Shown piece after piece: positions 37,396-45,146 of a stretch of 64,000 nucleotides of DNA. The position numbers were made by a program, and so were the translations under genes. The stretch is from Saprospiraceae bacterium. Its GTDB lineage: Bacteria > Bacteroidota > Bacteroidia > Chitinophagales > Saprospiraceae. The stretch covers positions 124,001 through 188,000 of the forward strand of contig JAEUUO010000023.1 of NCBI GenBank assembly GCA_016787575.1, read 5' to 3'. Numbering within the stretch: position 1 is the stretch's first letter; the number at the start of each line of letters is the position of its first letter. The notes under the pieces were generated by a model. It ran no database searches, was not told where the DNA came from, and saw only the letters and a program-made list of their open reading frames with translations.

Positions 37396-37902
37396 TTATT
37401 TTTTACGTTCGATTACGGCCACTCCATTTGCCATAAATTTCATTTCTTCTTTAGGTGCAGTAATTTTTGCAATTTCTGCAGCTGATTTTCCTTCATCTTC
37501 GGCATAATGTTTTAATTCATCCACTGCTGTAATTTCTTTAAACGCCTTTCCTTGAATCGTTACTTTAGAGCCACTCAGGTCTTTGGGTACAAAAAAGCCA
37601 TAGTCTCTAAATTTAACAAAAAAACCGGTACTGTCTCCAGGGTTTTGGCTAAGCATCATCCAGCAACCTTTCATTTGACAAACACTTGTCACATAACCGG
37701 TAACCGTGGTAATCAGGCTATCGCTACTTTTTAATCCGTTGAGGGTTTCTTCGACCGATTTGGCTGTTTCTGTCTGAATGGTGTCTCCATAATATTCCAG
37801 ATTTTGAACAGCGCTGGCAACCGGTGCAGCTTCCGTTGTTTTGTTGTCCGTTTTACAAGCCATCAAACCTATAAGGGCCCAGGCAATTACATGATATTTC
37901 AT
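37396..37902 (-). CDS. DUF4920-family lipoprotein
   Basis: A 168-residue lipoprotein with signal MKYHVIAWALIGLMAC (lipobox Cys16) and a DUF4920-like domain. The hallmark is TGYVTSVCQMKGCWMML, with two cysteines spaced CxxxxC. The frame stays open upstream to 37971, but that leader is not signal-like and the -7 box TATCTTTG (37924-37931) lies inside it, so the ATG at 37902 is chosen. DUF4920 proteins are exported and of unknown function; the Cys pair may bind metal or form a disulfide. It lies 26 bp upstream of the aldolase gene and may be co-transcribed with it. Confidence 0.8.
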   Translation of the reverse strand: MKYHVIAWALIGLMACKTDNKTTEAAPVASAVQNLEYYGDTIQTETAKSVEETLNGLKSSDSLITTVTGYVTSVCQMKGCWMMLSQNPGDSTGFFVKFRDYGFFVPKDLSGSKVTIQGKAFKEITAVDELKHYAEDEGKSAAEIAKITAPKEEMKFMANGVAVIERKK

Positions 37903-37923
37903 ATTAACAATTATTTTGATGCA

Positions 37924-37931
37924 CAAAGATA
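37924..37931 (-). promoter_or_regulatory. -7 box (TATCTTTG) of the DUF4920 lipoprotein gene
   Basis: Exact TAnnTTTG on the minus strand, about 22 bp before the lipoprotein ATG at 37902. Confidence 0.55.
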
Positions 37932-38087
37932 CTAATACCTTCCTCTTTCCTGTTTGGATTTGAAAGCCCATTCACCTTCTGTTTGGAAATGCGGCTTTTA
38001 AAGTATAATTTTGTTTAATGTGTTCTTCAAATTATTAAAAATAGCAGGACGTTTACAATTGTTTTTACACCGTTAAAATTTCAGCTC

Positions 38088-39884
38088 ATGAAATATGGAT
38101 TCATCCTATTCCTGCTAATCAGCATTCCATTTGAACTCTTTTGCCAAACATGCATTAAAGGGGATTGTAAAAATGGTTTCGGCTCTTGTTATTACAGCAA
38201 TGGTGGGCGCTATACCGGAGAGTTTCAGTTTGGCAAACGGACCGGGAAAGGAATCTATTACTATGCAAATCAAAATAAATATCTGGGCGAATGGCGCAAT
38301 GATTTACGAGAGGGAGAAGGTAAATTAATGTTCCGCAACGGAGATGTGTATACCGGCAATTTTAAAGCTGATAAAATGGAAGGATACGGCGTTATGGAAT
38401 TTAGCTCCAAAGATCGCTACGATGGAAACTGGAAACTCAATAAACCCAGTGGAAAGGGAATTTATTATTTTGCAGCAGGCGACCGTTACGAAGGCGATTT
38501 TGTGGATGCCCGGTTTGATGGGGAAGGGACCATGTTTTACCGCAATGGAGCAAAATACGCTGGGCATTGGAAATTCAGTAAAAAAGACGGTTATGGTGAA
38601 TTGACAGATAAAGAAGGGAAAATTACCATTGCACAATGGGAAGCAGATAAACCGATTAAAATATTGGATGTAAGCCCCTCTGAGGCAAAAAATGAGGCGA
38701 TTGCAGATAATTCAGCTCATGAGAATAAGCAAGAAGAAATCAAAGAAAACCAAGCTATAAATGACACTCTTGCAGCTACAAAAAACAACCAGGCACTTGC
38801 TGAAAATCCAAAACCGACTACAGAAATAAAACCGCAAAATCCAGTCTGCGATCCGGAAGAAAAATTACCAAACTGCAATACATCTTATTGTGCTGAAGGA
38901 AGGGGAATCTTTTATTACAGCGACGGTTCTAAATATGTCGGACAATTTGAATTGGGAGAACCACACGGAAAAGGGATTTGTTTTTATGCCAATGGTGACC
39001 GCTACGAAGGTAATTGGGATAAACACGCACCTCATGGTGAAGGCACCATGTTTTTTGTTTCAGGTCTAACCTATGGAGCTCTTTGGGATCATGGCAAAGT
39101 GCAAAAACAACTCTCGAGAAAACAAGAATTCCGTTTAAATCCTAATATTGAAGTCGATCAAAATCCAGAAGTTAAAATTTGGGCCGTTGTGGTAGGAATA
39201 GCCCGATATGAGCACATGCCCAGCCTTAAATATTCAGACGACGATGCGTATCGAATTTATGCATTCTTAAAAAGTCCGGAAGGAGGAGCATTACAGGATG
39301 ATCAGATCCGGGTTTTGATTGATGAAGATGCCAGTCGTTTAAAAATCTTACAAGCGCTGAATGAAGTGTTCTTAAAAGCAGATGAAAACGATGTGGTGAT
39401 GTTTTATTATTCAGGTCATGGATTGGAGGGGACTTTTATACCTATTGATTACGATGGTACCAATAATTTAATATCGCATGAAGAAATCAAGGATATTCTG
39501 AGCCGTTCCAAAGCAAAACACAAAATCTGTTATTTTGATGCTTGCTATTCCGGTAGTTTATTGGCAGCGAAAGGACCCTATTCAAATTCACTTTTGTATT
39601 TCTACGATGAAATCGAACGGACACCCGGTGGAACTGCATTTATGATGTCTTCAAAAAACAAAGAATTTTCATTGGAAGATGGTGGATTGCGTCAAGGTAT
39701 TTTCTCGCATTTTCTTATCAAAGGATTGAAAGGACAAGCAGATTTGGATTTAAACAAAACCATCACCATCAAAGAACTTTTTGATTATGTTTATAAAAAT
39801 GTAAGAGAGTATACTGGCAATGTACAAAGTCCGATGATTGCCGGAGATTACAATGAAAGCATGCCTGTAGGATTTATAAGGTAG
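38088..39884 (+). CDS. MORN-repeat protein fused to a C14-type caspase domain
   Basis: A 598-residue exported protein: signal peptide 1-20, then MORN repeats at about 41-175 (for example YTGEFQFGKRTGKG, YEGDFVDARFDGEG), a Lys/Glu/Ala-rich disordered linker (about 190-255), two more MORN repeats (about 283-325), then a caspase-fold (C14) peptidase domain at about 363-598. Catalytic dyad: His444 (YYSGHG) and Cys486 (FDACYSG), both intact. MORN repeats bind membranes or act as scaffolds; the caspase domain would cut after a basic or acidic residue, which is not predictable here. No effector or toxin neighbour is adjacent. The combination is unusual, as is its export. Confidence 0.9.
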   Translation: MKYGFILFLLISIPFELFCQTCIKGDCKNGFGSCYYSNGGRYTGEFQFGKRTGKGIYYYANQNKYLGEWRNDLREGEGKLMFRNGDVYTGNFKADKMEGYGVMEFSSKDRYDGNWKLNKPSGKGIYYFAAGDRYEGDFVDARFDGEGTMFYRNGAKYAGHWKFSKKDGYGELTDKEGKITIAQWEADKPIKILDVSPSEAKNEAIADNSAHENKQEEIKENQAINDTLAATKNNQALAENPKPTTEIKPQNPVCDPEEKLPNCNTSYCAEGRGIFYYSDGSKYVGQFELGEPHGKGICFYANGDRYEGNWDKHAPHGEGTMFFVSGLTYGALWDHGKVQKQLSRKQEFRLNPNIEVDQNPEVKIWAVVVGIARYEHMPSLKYSDDDAYRIYAFLKSPEGGALQDDQIRVLIDEDASRLKILQALNEVFLKADENDVVMFYYSGHGLEGTFIPIDYDGTNNLISHEEIKDILSRSKAKHKICYFDACYSGSLLAAKGPYSNSLLYFYDEIERTPGGTAFMMSSKNKEFSLEDGGLRQGIFSHFLIKGLKGQADLDLNKTITIKELFDYVYKNVREYTGNVQSPMIAGDYNESMPVGFIR

Positions 39885-39903
39885 GATTGAGGAGGGTACT
39901 AAA

Positions 39904-40001
39904 GGATAATAGACGAAGGACGAAGGACCAAAGACCATGTACCAAGGACGAAGGACCAAGGACCGCAGACCAAGGACTATAGACCGCAGACCAAGGACAA
40001 T
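39904..40001. repeat. Heptanucleotide array (GGACCAA family), 14 units
   Basis: Fourteen consecutive 7-mers of pattern RGACNNN or close, for example GGACGAA, GGACCAA, AGACCAT, GGACCGC, AGACCAA, GGACTAT. It lies between the caspase gene and the four-helix-bundle gene and is the inverted counterpart of the array at 40591-40759. Confidence 0.9.
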
Positions 40002-40127
40002 ATAAGAAGGTCGAATGAGAAAGAATATTGATCATGGGAGGATACGCTGGTCACCTTTAACCATAAAAATTTGAATTTATTTTTTTGGATCAACATTTTT
40101 GGATAGATTTGTTGAAACACCTTAGAA

Positions 40128-40517
40128 ATGCCTTTTAAATTTGAGAACCTTGATGTATGGAAACTTTCTATTGAATATTCCTATAGCATTTATTTAATTA
40201 CGTTAAAATTCCCTAAAGCCGAAATATTCAATTTAACTGTTCAATTTAAGAGGGCAGCTAATTCAATTTCTTTGAATATTTCTGAAGGATCAATTGGTCA
40301 ATCAAATAAAGAGCAATGTAGATTTATTAATTATTCAATTCGTTCGTTAGCGGAATGTGTAAATTGTTTATATCTGGCTATAAAGTTAGAATATATATCA
40401 AAACTGGAATTTGATGAATTGTATAAAAAATCAGAAATACTATTTAGCAAACTTCAAAATTTTAAAAAAGCAATCGCAACACAAACACCAATCAATAAAT
40501 ATGTTGTTAGGAGTTAG
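40128..40517 (+). CDS. Four-helix-bundle protein (S23/IVSP family)
   Basis: A 129-residue helical protein of the four-helix-bundle family (TIGR02436-like), known as 'S23 ribosomal protein' from intervening sequences of 23S rRNA genes. Hallmarks: FENLDVWKLSIEYSYSIY near the N-terminus and RAANSISLNISEGSIGQSN. Its cellular role is unknown. The last four codons (VVRS) and the stop come from a heptanucleotide array (GTTAG-type), and the gene is flanked by the inverted GGACCAA arrays on both sides, so it sits inside a repeat-rich cassette. No reverse transcriptase is nearby, so a role as a DGR Avd protein is not supported. Confidence 0.85.
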   Translation: MPFKFENLDVWKLSIEYSYSIYLITLKFPKAEIFNLTVQFKRAANSISLNISEGSIGQSNKEQCRFINYSIRSLAECVNCLYLAIKLEYISKLEFDELYKKSEILFSKLQNFKKAIATQTPINKYVVRS

Positions 40518-40559
40518 TTGATAGGTGATAGGAGTTAGTTGATAGGAAGTATATAGTAA
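40504..40559. repeat. Heptanucleotide array (GAGTTAG/TTGATAG family), about 8 units
   Basis: The units are TTGTTAG, GAGTTAG, TTGATAG, GTGATAG, GAGTTAG, TTGATAG, GAAGTAT, ATAGTAA. It overlaps the 3' end of the four-helix-bundle gene. Confidence 0.85.
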
Positions 40560-40590
40560 GTCGATCAAATTTAATAATCCATTGATTTGG

Positions 40591-40759
40591 TGGTCCTTGG
40601 TCCATTGTGCATCGAATTAGGTCTTTGGTCCCTGGTCCTTGGTCCATCGTCCTTGGTCTTTGGTCCTTAGTCCCTAGTCCATCGTCCCTGGTCCATCGTC
40701 CATCGTCCTTGATCAATGGTAATTGGCCCATCGTCTTTGGCCCATGCGTCCATCGTCTT
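40591..40759. repeat. Heptanucleotide array (TGGTCCT family), about 24 units
   Basis: About 24 consecutive 7-mers such as TGGTCCT, TGGTCCA, TCGTCCT, TAGTCCC, TCGTCCA, with one 8-base unit near 40745. It is the reverse complement of the left array's GGACCAA pattern. A minus-strand frame reads through it as 7-residue repeats, which is a consequence of the period and not a gene. Confidence 0.9.
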
Positions 40760-40881
40760 CCTTCTTTGTTTCCCCTAGTCTAAATTCCAAATACATCCCA
40801 AATTTTGCCTGTTTTTCAGCGAGTTATGAAAATATTTTTGAAAAAAAGTGGAGAAAAGTGTGGAAAATTGATTGAAGATCT

Positions 40882-40889
40882 TACATTTG
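40882..40889 (+). promoter_or_regulatory. -7 box (TACATTTG) of the rplM operon
   Basis: Exact TAnnTTTG about 43 bp before the rplM GTG start. No TTG at the exact -33 distance. Confidence 0.55.
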
Positions 40890-40932
40890 TGCCCGCTTTG
40901 AAAAAAGCCAGTATAAATTAAAATTCAATAAA

Positions 40933-41376
40933 GTGAATACAAGGAGTTACGAAACAAAACACAGACGCCCGGAAGATGTCCAGCGGAAGTGGTTTGTAAT
41001 TGATGCGGAGACCCTCGTTGTGGGTCGCCTTTCATCCCAGATTGCACATATTCTTAGAGGCAAACACCGGGTAGATTTTACCCCTCACGTGGACTGCGGA
41101 GATTGTGTAATAGTTGTAAATGCATCTAAAGTGCGTTTTACGGGTAAAAAACTGGATGATAAAGTTTATTTAACCTATAGTGGATATCCAGGAGGTCAAA
41201 AGAGCATTACCCCACGACAAATGTTGGAAAAACATCCTACACGTGTCATTGAAACAGCAGTTCGCAAAATGCTACCAAAGAATAAATTAGGAGATGCTAT
41301 GTTCAGAAAATTATTTGTTTACGAAGGTCCAGAGCATTTTCATGCTGCTCAAAAACCAGAACCATACACAATTTAA
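40933..41376 (+). CDS. rplM: 50S ribosomal protein L13
   Basis: A 147-residue L13, an early-assembly protein of the large subunit. Hallmarks: QRKWFVIDAETLVVGRLSSQIA, GDCVIVVNASKVRFTGKKLDDKVY, YSGYPGGQKS and AVRKMLPKNKLGDAMFRKLFVYEGPEHFHAAQKP. The start codon is GTG at 40933; the N-terminus matches other Bacteroidota L13 and no ATG is available closer. It is followed by rpsI after 5 bp. Confidence 0.97.
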   Translation: MNTRSYETKHRRPEDVQRKWFVIDAETLVVGRLSSQIAHILRGKHRVDFTPHVDCGDCVIVVNASKVRFTGKKLDDKVYLTYSGYPGGQKSITPRQMLEKHPTRVIETAVRKMLPKNKLGDAMFRKLFVYEGPEHFHAAQKPEPYTI

Positions 41377-41381
41377 GCACT

Positions 41382-41771
41382 ATGGAAATGATCAATGCAA
41401 TAGGTAGAAGGAAAGCAGCGGTTGCACGCGTTTACCTTACAAAAGGAGCCGCCAATGAAGTAATTATAAATGGTCGTGCTTTAAACGAATATTTTCCAAT
41501 TAAGGACATTGCACAAAAAGTAATGGATCCTATGCAAACGGTTCAATCCGAACAAACCTACACTGTAAAAGCAGTCGTAGATGGAGGTGGATTGAAAGGT
41601 CAGGCTGAAGCTTTGCGTCTGGCAATTTCAAGGGCTTTGTGTAAAATTGATGCAGCGTTTCGTGCACCTTTGAAAGAAAAGAAATTTTTAACACGCGATG
41701 CACGTGAAGTAGAACGTAAAAAATTCGGATTGCGCAAAGCACGTCGTAGTACGCAGTTTAGTAAACGTTAA
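41382..41771 (+). CDS. rpsI: 30S ribosomal protein S9
   Basis: A 129-residue S9 whose C-terminal tail reaches the ribosomal P site. Hallmarks: AIGRRKAAVARVYLTKG near the N-terminus, GGGLKGQAEALRLAISRALC, and the C-terminus KFGLRKARRSTQFSKR. It is co-transcribed after rplM (5 bp gap), as in most bacteria, and rpsB follows after 27 bp. Confidence 0.97.
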   Translation: MEMINAIGRRKAAVARVYLTKGAANEVIINGRALNEYFPIKDIAQKVMDPMQTVQSEQTYTVKAVVDGGGLKGQAEALRLAISRALCKIDAAFRAPLKEKKFLTRDAREVERKKFGLRKARRSTQFSKR

Positions 41772-41798
41772 TTTCTTAATTTATTATTAAAGAGAAAA

Positions 41799-42512
41799 AT
41801 GGAAAAACCTAGTTATAATCAACTTCTTGATGCGAATGTACATTTTGGCCACCTTCGTAAAAAGTGGAATCCAAAAATGCGTCAATATATTTTTAAAGAA
41901 CACAAAGGTGTGCATTTAATTGACTTAAACCGCACAGCAGAGTGTTTGGAAAAAGCCGGACAAGCATTAAAACAAATTGCTAAATCTGGTAAGAAAATTA
42001 TGTTCGTTGCTACAAAAAAACAAGCCAGAGACATTGTGTCTGAAGCAGCAAGAAGTGTCAACATGCCATTTGTTACAGAACGCTGGTTGGGTGGAATGAT
42101 GACAAATTTTACAACGATTCGCCGTTCTGTTAAAAAAATGAATAACATCGAGCGAATGCTCGCAGATGGGAATGTTACAAATATTACAAAAAAAGAACGT
42201 TTAACCTTAAGCAGAGAACGTGAAAAAATGGAGCGCGTACTCGGTGGAGTTGCCAATTTAAACAGATTGCCTTCTGCTGTATTTATAGTTGACATTTTAA
42301 ACGAGCATTTGGCAGTAGATGAAGCAGATCGTTTGGGTATCCGTACTTTTGCTATGGTTGATACCAACAGCGATCCAAATTTGGTTGACTTTCCAATTCC
42401 GGCAAATGACGATTCATCTAAATCGATTGAGATCATTACCCGTTATATGGTTGAGGCAATTAAGGAAGGATTGGAAGAACGCAACGCAGAAGTTAAAGAA
42501 GAAGCGAATTAA
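41799..42512 (+). CDS. rpsB: 30S ribosomal protein S2
   Basis: A 237-residue S2. Hallmarks: LLDANVHFGHLRKKWNPKMRQYIF, GVHLIDLNRTAECLEKA, FVTERWLGGMMTNFTTIRRSV, and the DTNSDPNLVDFPIPANDDSSKSI motif. The C-terminal tail (EERNAEVKEEAN) is short and acidic. Third gene of the cluster, tsf following by 29 bp; rpsB-tsf linkage is standard. Confidence 0.97.
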   Translation: MEKPSYNQLLDANVHFGHLRKKWNPKMRQYIFKEHKGVHLIDLNRTAECLEKAGQALKQIAKSGKKIMFVATKKQARDIVSEAARSVNMPFVTERWLGGMMTNFTTIRRSVKKMNNIERMLADGNVTNITKKERLTLSREREKMERVLGGVANLNRLPSAVFIVDILNEHLAVDEADRLGIRTFAMVDTNSDPNLVDFPIPANDDSSKSIEIITRYMVEAIKEGLEERNAEVKEEAN

Positions 42513-42541
42513 TTTATTTTATATTTTATCAATTAGGCATT

Positions 42542-43378
42542 ATGAGTTTTACCTTATCAGCAGCGGATGTTAAAAATTTAAGAGATACGACCGGAGCCGG
42601 TATGATGGATTGCAAAGCAGCCCTTACCGAAGCAGAAGGCGATTTTGAAAAAGCAATAGAAATTCTTCGTAAAAAGGGTCAAAAATTATCCATTAAGCGT
42701 GCAGACCGCGAAGCCAAAGAAGGAGTTGTTATTGCAAAAGTAAATGATTCTAAAACCAAAGGAGTTGTTGTAAAGGTGAGTTCTGAAACAGATTTTGTTT
42801 CAAAAAATGAGGATTTTATCAACACCGCAAAGAAAATTGCCGATATCGCATTGACAACTTTCCCCGCAAGCCTTGAAGAACTGCTGAAACAAACGTTTGA
42901 AGGAAATACTAGCATCGGAGATAAAGTGACCGATATGGTTGCAGCAATAGGCGAAAAAATTGAATTGACCAATTACGAAACCATGGAAGCACCGCAAGTG
43001 GAATTTTACATTCACATGGGTAACAAAGCAGGGGTTTTGGTTGGATTAAATAAAAATGGTGCCCAATTTACCGATGCAGGTAAAGACGTTGCAATGCAGA
43101 TTGCTGCAATGAAACCTATTGCATTGGATAAATCAGATGTCGATAGCGGTGTCATTGCAAAGGAAATCGAAATTGGAAAAGAGCAAGCACGCGCAGAAGG
43201 TAAACCGGAAGCCATGCTTGAAAAAATAGCCCTCGGCAAATTGGAAAAATTCTATAAAGAAAGCACTTTGTTGCATCAGCAATTTGTAAAAGATGGATCA
43301 CATACCATTTCATCTTACCTAAAATCAATCGACAAAGATTTAACTGTTACCGGTTTTAAACACGTTAAACTCGGATAG
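42542..43378 (+). CDS. tsf: Elongation factor Ts
   Basis: A 278-residue EF-Ts, the nucleotide-exchange factor for EF-Tu. Hallmarks: the N-terminal UBA-like domain VKNLRDTTGAGMMDCKAALTEAEGDFEKAIEILRKKG and the core KVSSETDFVSKNEDF; the C-terminal portion includes the EFTS domain up to HTISSYLKSIDKDLTVTGFKHVKLG. It ends the rplM-rpsI-rpsB-tsf run; two repeat arrays separate it from pyrH. Confidence 0.96.
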   Translation: MSFTLSAADVKNLRDTTGAGMMDCKAALTEAEGDFEKAIEILRKKGQKLSIKRADREAKEGVVIAKVNDSKTKGVVVKVSSETDFVSKNEDFINTAKKIADIALTTFPASLEELLKQTFEGNTSIGDKVTDMVAAIGEKIELTNYETMEAPQVEFYIHMGNKAGVLVGLNKNGAQFTDAGKDVAMQIAAMKPIALDKSDVDSGVIAKEIEIGKEQARAEGKPEAMLEKIALGKLEKFYKESTLLHQQFVKDGSHTISSYLKSIDKDLTVTGFKHVKLG

Positions 43379-43390
43379 GAAGAAATTTGA

Positions 43391-43435
43391 AGTCTATTAT
43401 AGTCTATAGTCTATAGTCTGTAGTTTGTTGTCTGG
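43391..43435. repeat. Heptanucleotide array (AGTCTAT family), 6 units
   Basis: The units are AGTCTAT, (TAT spacer), AGTCTAT, AGTCTAT, AGTCTGT, AGTTTGT, TGTCTGG. It lies directly after tsf. Confidence 0.8.
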
Positions 43436-43543
43436 AGGAATGTTGCAATCTTGCAATGGTTCAATTCTAGAATGCTTTAATCTCTTTAATCCAAAAATCC
43501 TGTGAATCCTGATTCTGACATAGAAGACGGGTCTTTGTTCTCT

Positions 43544-43592
43544 AGCCTTTCGCCTTTCCCCCCTGGCCTTTAACCTATTCCTCTATCCTTCC
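43544..43592. repeat. Heptanucleotide array (NNCCTTT family), 7 units
   Basis: The units are AGCCTTT, CGCCTTT, CCCCCCT, GGCCTTT, AACCTAT, TCCTCTA, TCCTTCC. Degenerate, pyrimidine-rich, between tsf and pyrH. Confidence 0.6.
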
Positions 43593-43631
43593 TATTATAA
43601 ATATTCTCTATATTTACTCAAACATTCAAAC

Positions 43632-44339
43632 ATGCCAAAGTATAAACGAATCCTGTTGAAATTGAGCGGGGAAGCACTGATGGGAGATCAGGCATATGGA
43701 ATTGAGCCACAGATGTTAAAATATTATGCCAGTCAAATTAAAATGGCTGTAAGTCATAAAGTTGAATTGGCCGTTGTAATTGGAGGAGGAAATATATTTC
43801 GTGGAATGGATGGTGAAGGCTCAGGAATTGAGCGGGTTCAAGGTGATTACATGGGTATGTTGGCTACTTGCATCAATGGAATGGCATTACAAAGTGCCTT
43901 GGAATTAATAGGAGTTTATACCCGATTGATTACTGCCATTGAAATGCGTCAAATAGCTGAACCATACATCCGCCGACGTGCAGTACGCCATTTGGAAAAA
44001 GGCCGCGTCATCATTTTTGCAGCCGGGACCGGTAATCCATATTTTACTACAGATTCTGCGGCCGCTTTACGGGCCAGTGAATTGAATGTGGATGTAATTT
44101 TAAAAGGAACTCGTGTAGATGGAATTTATGATAAAGATCCCCTGAAATTTAAAGATGCTGTGAAATTTGAACATCTTGGATTTGACGAAGTGATTTCACG
44201 TGGATTGCAAGTCATGGATATGACAGCATTTACAATGTGTAAAGAAAATCACATGCCAATCGTCGTGTTTGATATCAATCAGACCAGCAATTTTGAGCGA
44301 ATTATTTTAGGAGAACATGTAGGTACATTGGTTAGTTAA
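43632..44339 (+). CDS. pyrH: UMP kinase
   Basis: A 235-residue bacterial UMP kinase of the amino-acid-kinase fold, phosphorylating UMP to UDP. Hallmarks: YKRILLKLSGEALMGDQAYGI, VVIGGGNIFRGMDG, GDYMGMLATCINGMALQSAL, RHLEKGRVIIFAAGTGNPYFTTDSAAALRA and GTRVDGIYDKDPLKF. It is separated from tsf by about 250 bp of repeats instead of the usual short gap. A strong terminator follows at 44361-44404. Confidence 0.96.
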   Translation: MPKYKRILLKLSGEALMGDQAYGIEPQMLKYYASQIKMAVSHKVELAVVIGGGNIFRGMDGEGSGIERVQGDYMGMLATCINGMALQSALELIGVYTRLITAIEMRQIAEPYIRRRAVRHLEKGRVIIFAAGTGNPYFTTDSAAALRASELNVDVILKGTRVDGIYDKDPLKFKDAVKFEHLGFDEVISRGLQVMDMTAFTMCKENHMPIVVFDINQTSNFERIILGEHVGTLVS

Positions 44340-44360
44340 AAATTACTATCTGTTACAATT

Positions 44361-44404
44361 CAAATTCCCAAACTCTGGGTTTCAATCCAGAGTTTGGGAA
44401 TTTG
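44361..44404 (+). terminator. Terminator after pyrH
   Basis: A perfect 18-bp stem (CAAATTCCCAAACTCTGG and its complement) with an 8-nt loop, followed by a short T-rich tail. It is the most stable hairpin in this region. Confidence 0.75.
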
Positions 44405-44461
44405 TCTTTATAACATGTTTAATTTTAGCTTCATATTAAATATTTTTTATATATAATTGAT

Positions 44462-44469
44462 TAACTTTG
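44462..44469 (+). promoter_or_regulatory. -7 box (TAACTTTG) of ruvA
   Basis: Exact TAnnTTTG, only 7 bp before the ruvA ATG at 44477, so a leaderless or very short-leader transcript is implied. Confidence 0.6.
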
Positions 44470-44476
44470 TGCATCC

Positions 44477-45067
44477 ATGATTTATTCAGTTAGCGGGACT
44501 ATTTCTGTCAAACATCCAAACTATGTCGTTGTAGAAACGCAAGGCATCGGATATCAGATTTTTATAAGCCTGCATACTTACAGTCAACTGGAAGGATTGA
44601 AACAAGTTAAAATGTTGACCCATTTAATTATAAAAGAGGATGGGCACCATTTATATGGATTTTTGACAGAAGAGGAACGGCAATTATTCATTCTATTAAT
44701 ATCAGTAAATGGTGTAGGTCCAAATACGGCTAGGTTAATCTTGTCCTCATTGGATCCATCCGGAATCAAATCAGCTATCAATTTAAAAGATGATGCAGTC
44801 TTTCGTAAAATAAAAGGGGTCGGCCCCAAAACGGCCCAACGAATCATCATTGATTTGTTTGATAAATTAGGAAAGGACCTGAATGTAGGGACTTCTCATC
44901 CGGTTCAATCCGGAAATCAGGTAAAATCTGAGGCCATTTCAGCATTATTGGCCTTGGGTTTTAACCGGAATGCAATAGACCAGGCATTTAAATTAATTCC
45001 GGAAGCTTCACAATCTGATGTAGCCATAGAAGTCTTGATAAAATTGGCACTAAAAAAATTATCCTGA
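44477..45067 (+). CDS. ruvA: Holliday junction branch migration protein RuvA
   Basis: A 196-residue RuvA. N-terminal OB-fold (1-64, MIYSVSGTISVKHPNYVVVETQGIGYQI), then the two helix-hairpin-helix motifs FILLISVNGVGPNTARLILSS and AVFRKIKGVGPKTAQRIIIDLFDKLG, and a C-terminal RuvB-contact domain (EAISALLALGFNRNAIDQAF). It binds Holliday junctions with RuvB. sprA is immediately downstream, a neighbourhood found in other Bacteroidota. Confidence 0.95.
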   Translation: MIYSVSGTISVKHPNYVVVETQGIGYQIFISLHTYSQLEGLKQVKMLTHLIIKEDGHHLYGFLTEEERQLFILLISVNGVGPNTARLILSSLDPSGIKSAINLKDDAVFRKIKGVGPKTAQRIIIDLFDKLGKDLNVGTSHPVQSGNQVKSEAISALLALGFNRNAIDQAFKLIPEASQSDVAIEVLIKLALKKLS

Positions 45068-45081
45068 AGTCTTGTAAAACA

Positions 45082-45089
45082 TACCTTTG
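45082..45089 (+). promoter_or_regulatory. -7 box (TACCTTTG) of sprA
   Basis: Exact TAnnTTTG overlapping the TTG at 45087 that opens the longer sprA frame, which supports the downstream ATG at 45147 as the start. Confidence 0.55.
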
Positions 45090-45146
45090 CGCCAATTTCT
45101 ACGTTATAGTCAGGCGGTTTTTTCTTCAAAATACTTGAAATCTCTT

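Noticed and set aside
40128..40517. Avd-type accessory protein of a diversity-generating retroelement
   Set aside because: No reverse transcriptase, template repeat or variable repeat was seen nearby.
40507..40731. Minus-strand open frame with 7-residue repeats (TKD/RD/DQGP pattern)
   Set aside because: It lies wholly in the heptanucleotide array; a 7-bp period is read in frame as 7-residue repeats, so it is a consequence of the repeat and not a gene.
39904..40759. CRISPR array
   Set aside because: The units are contiguous 7-mers with no spacers, and no cas gene is near.
45087..45146. Upstream extension of sprA from a TTG
   Set aside because: The -7 box covers the TTG and the extension would bury the signal peptide.
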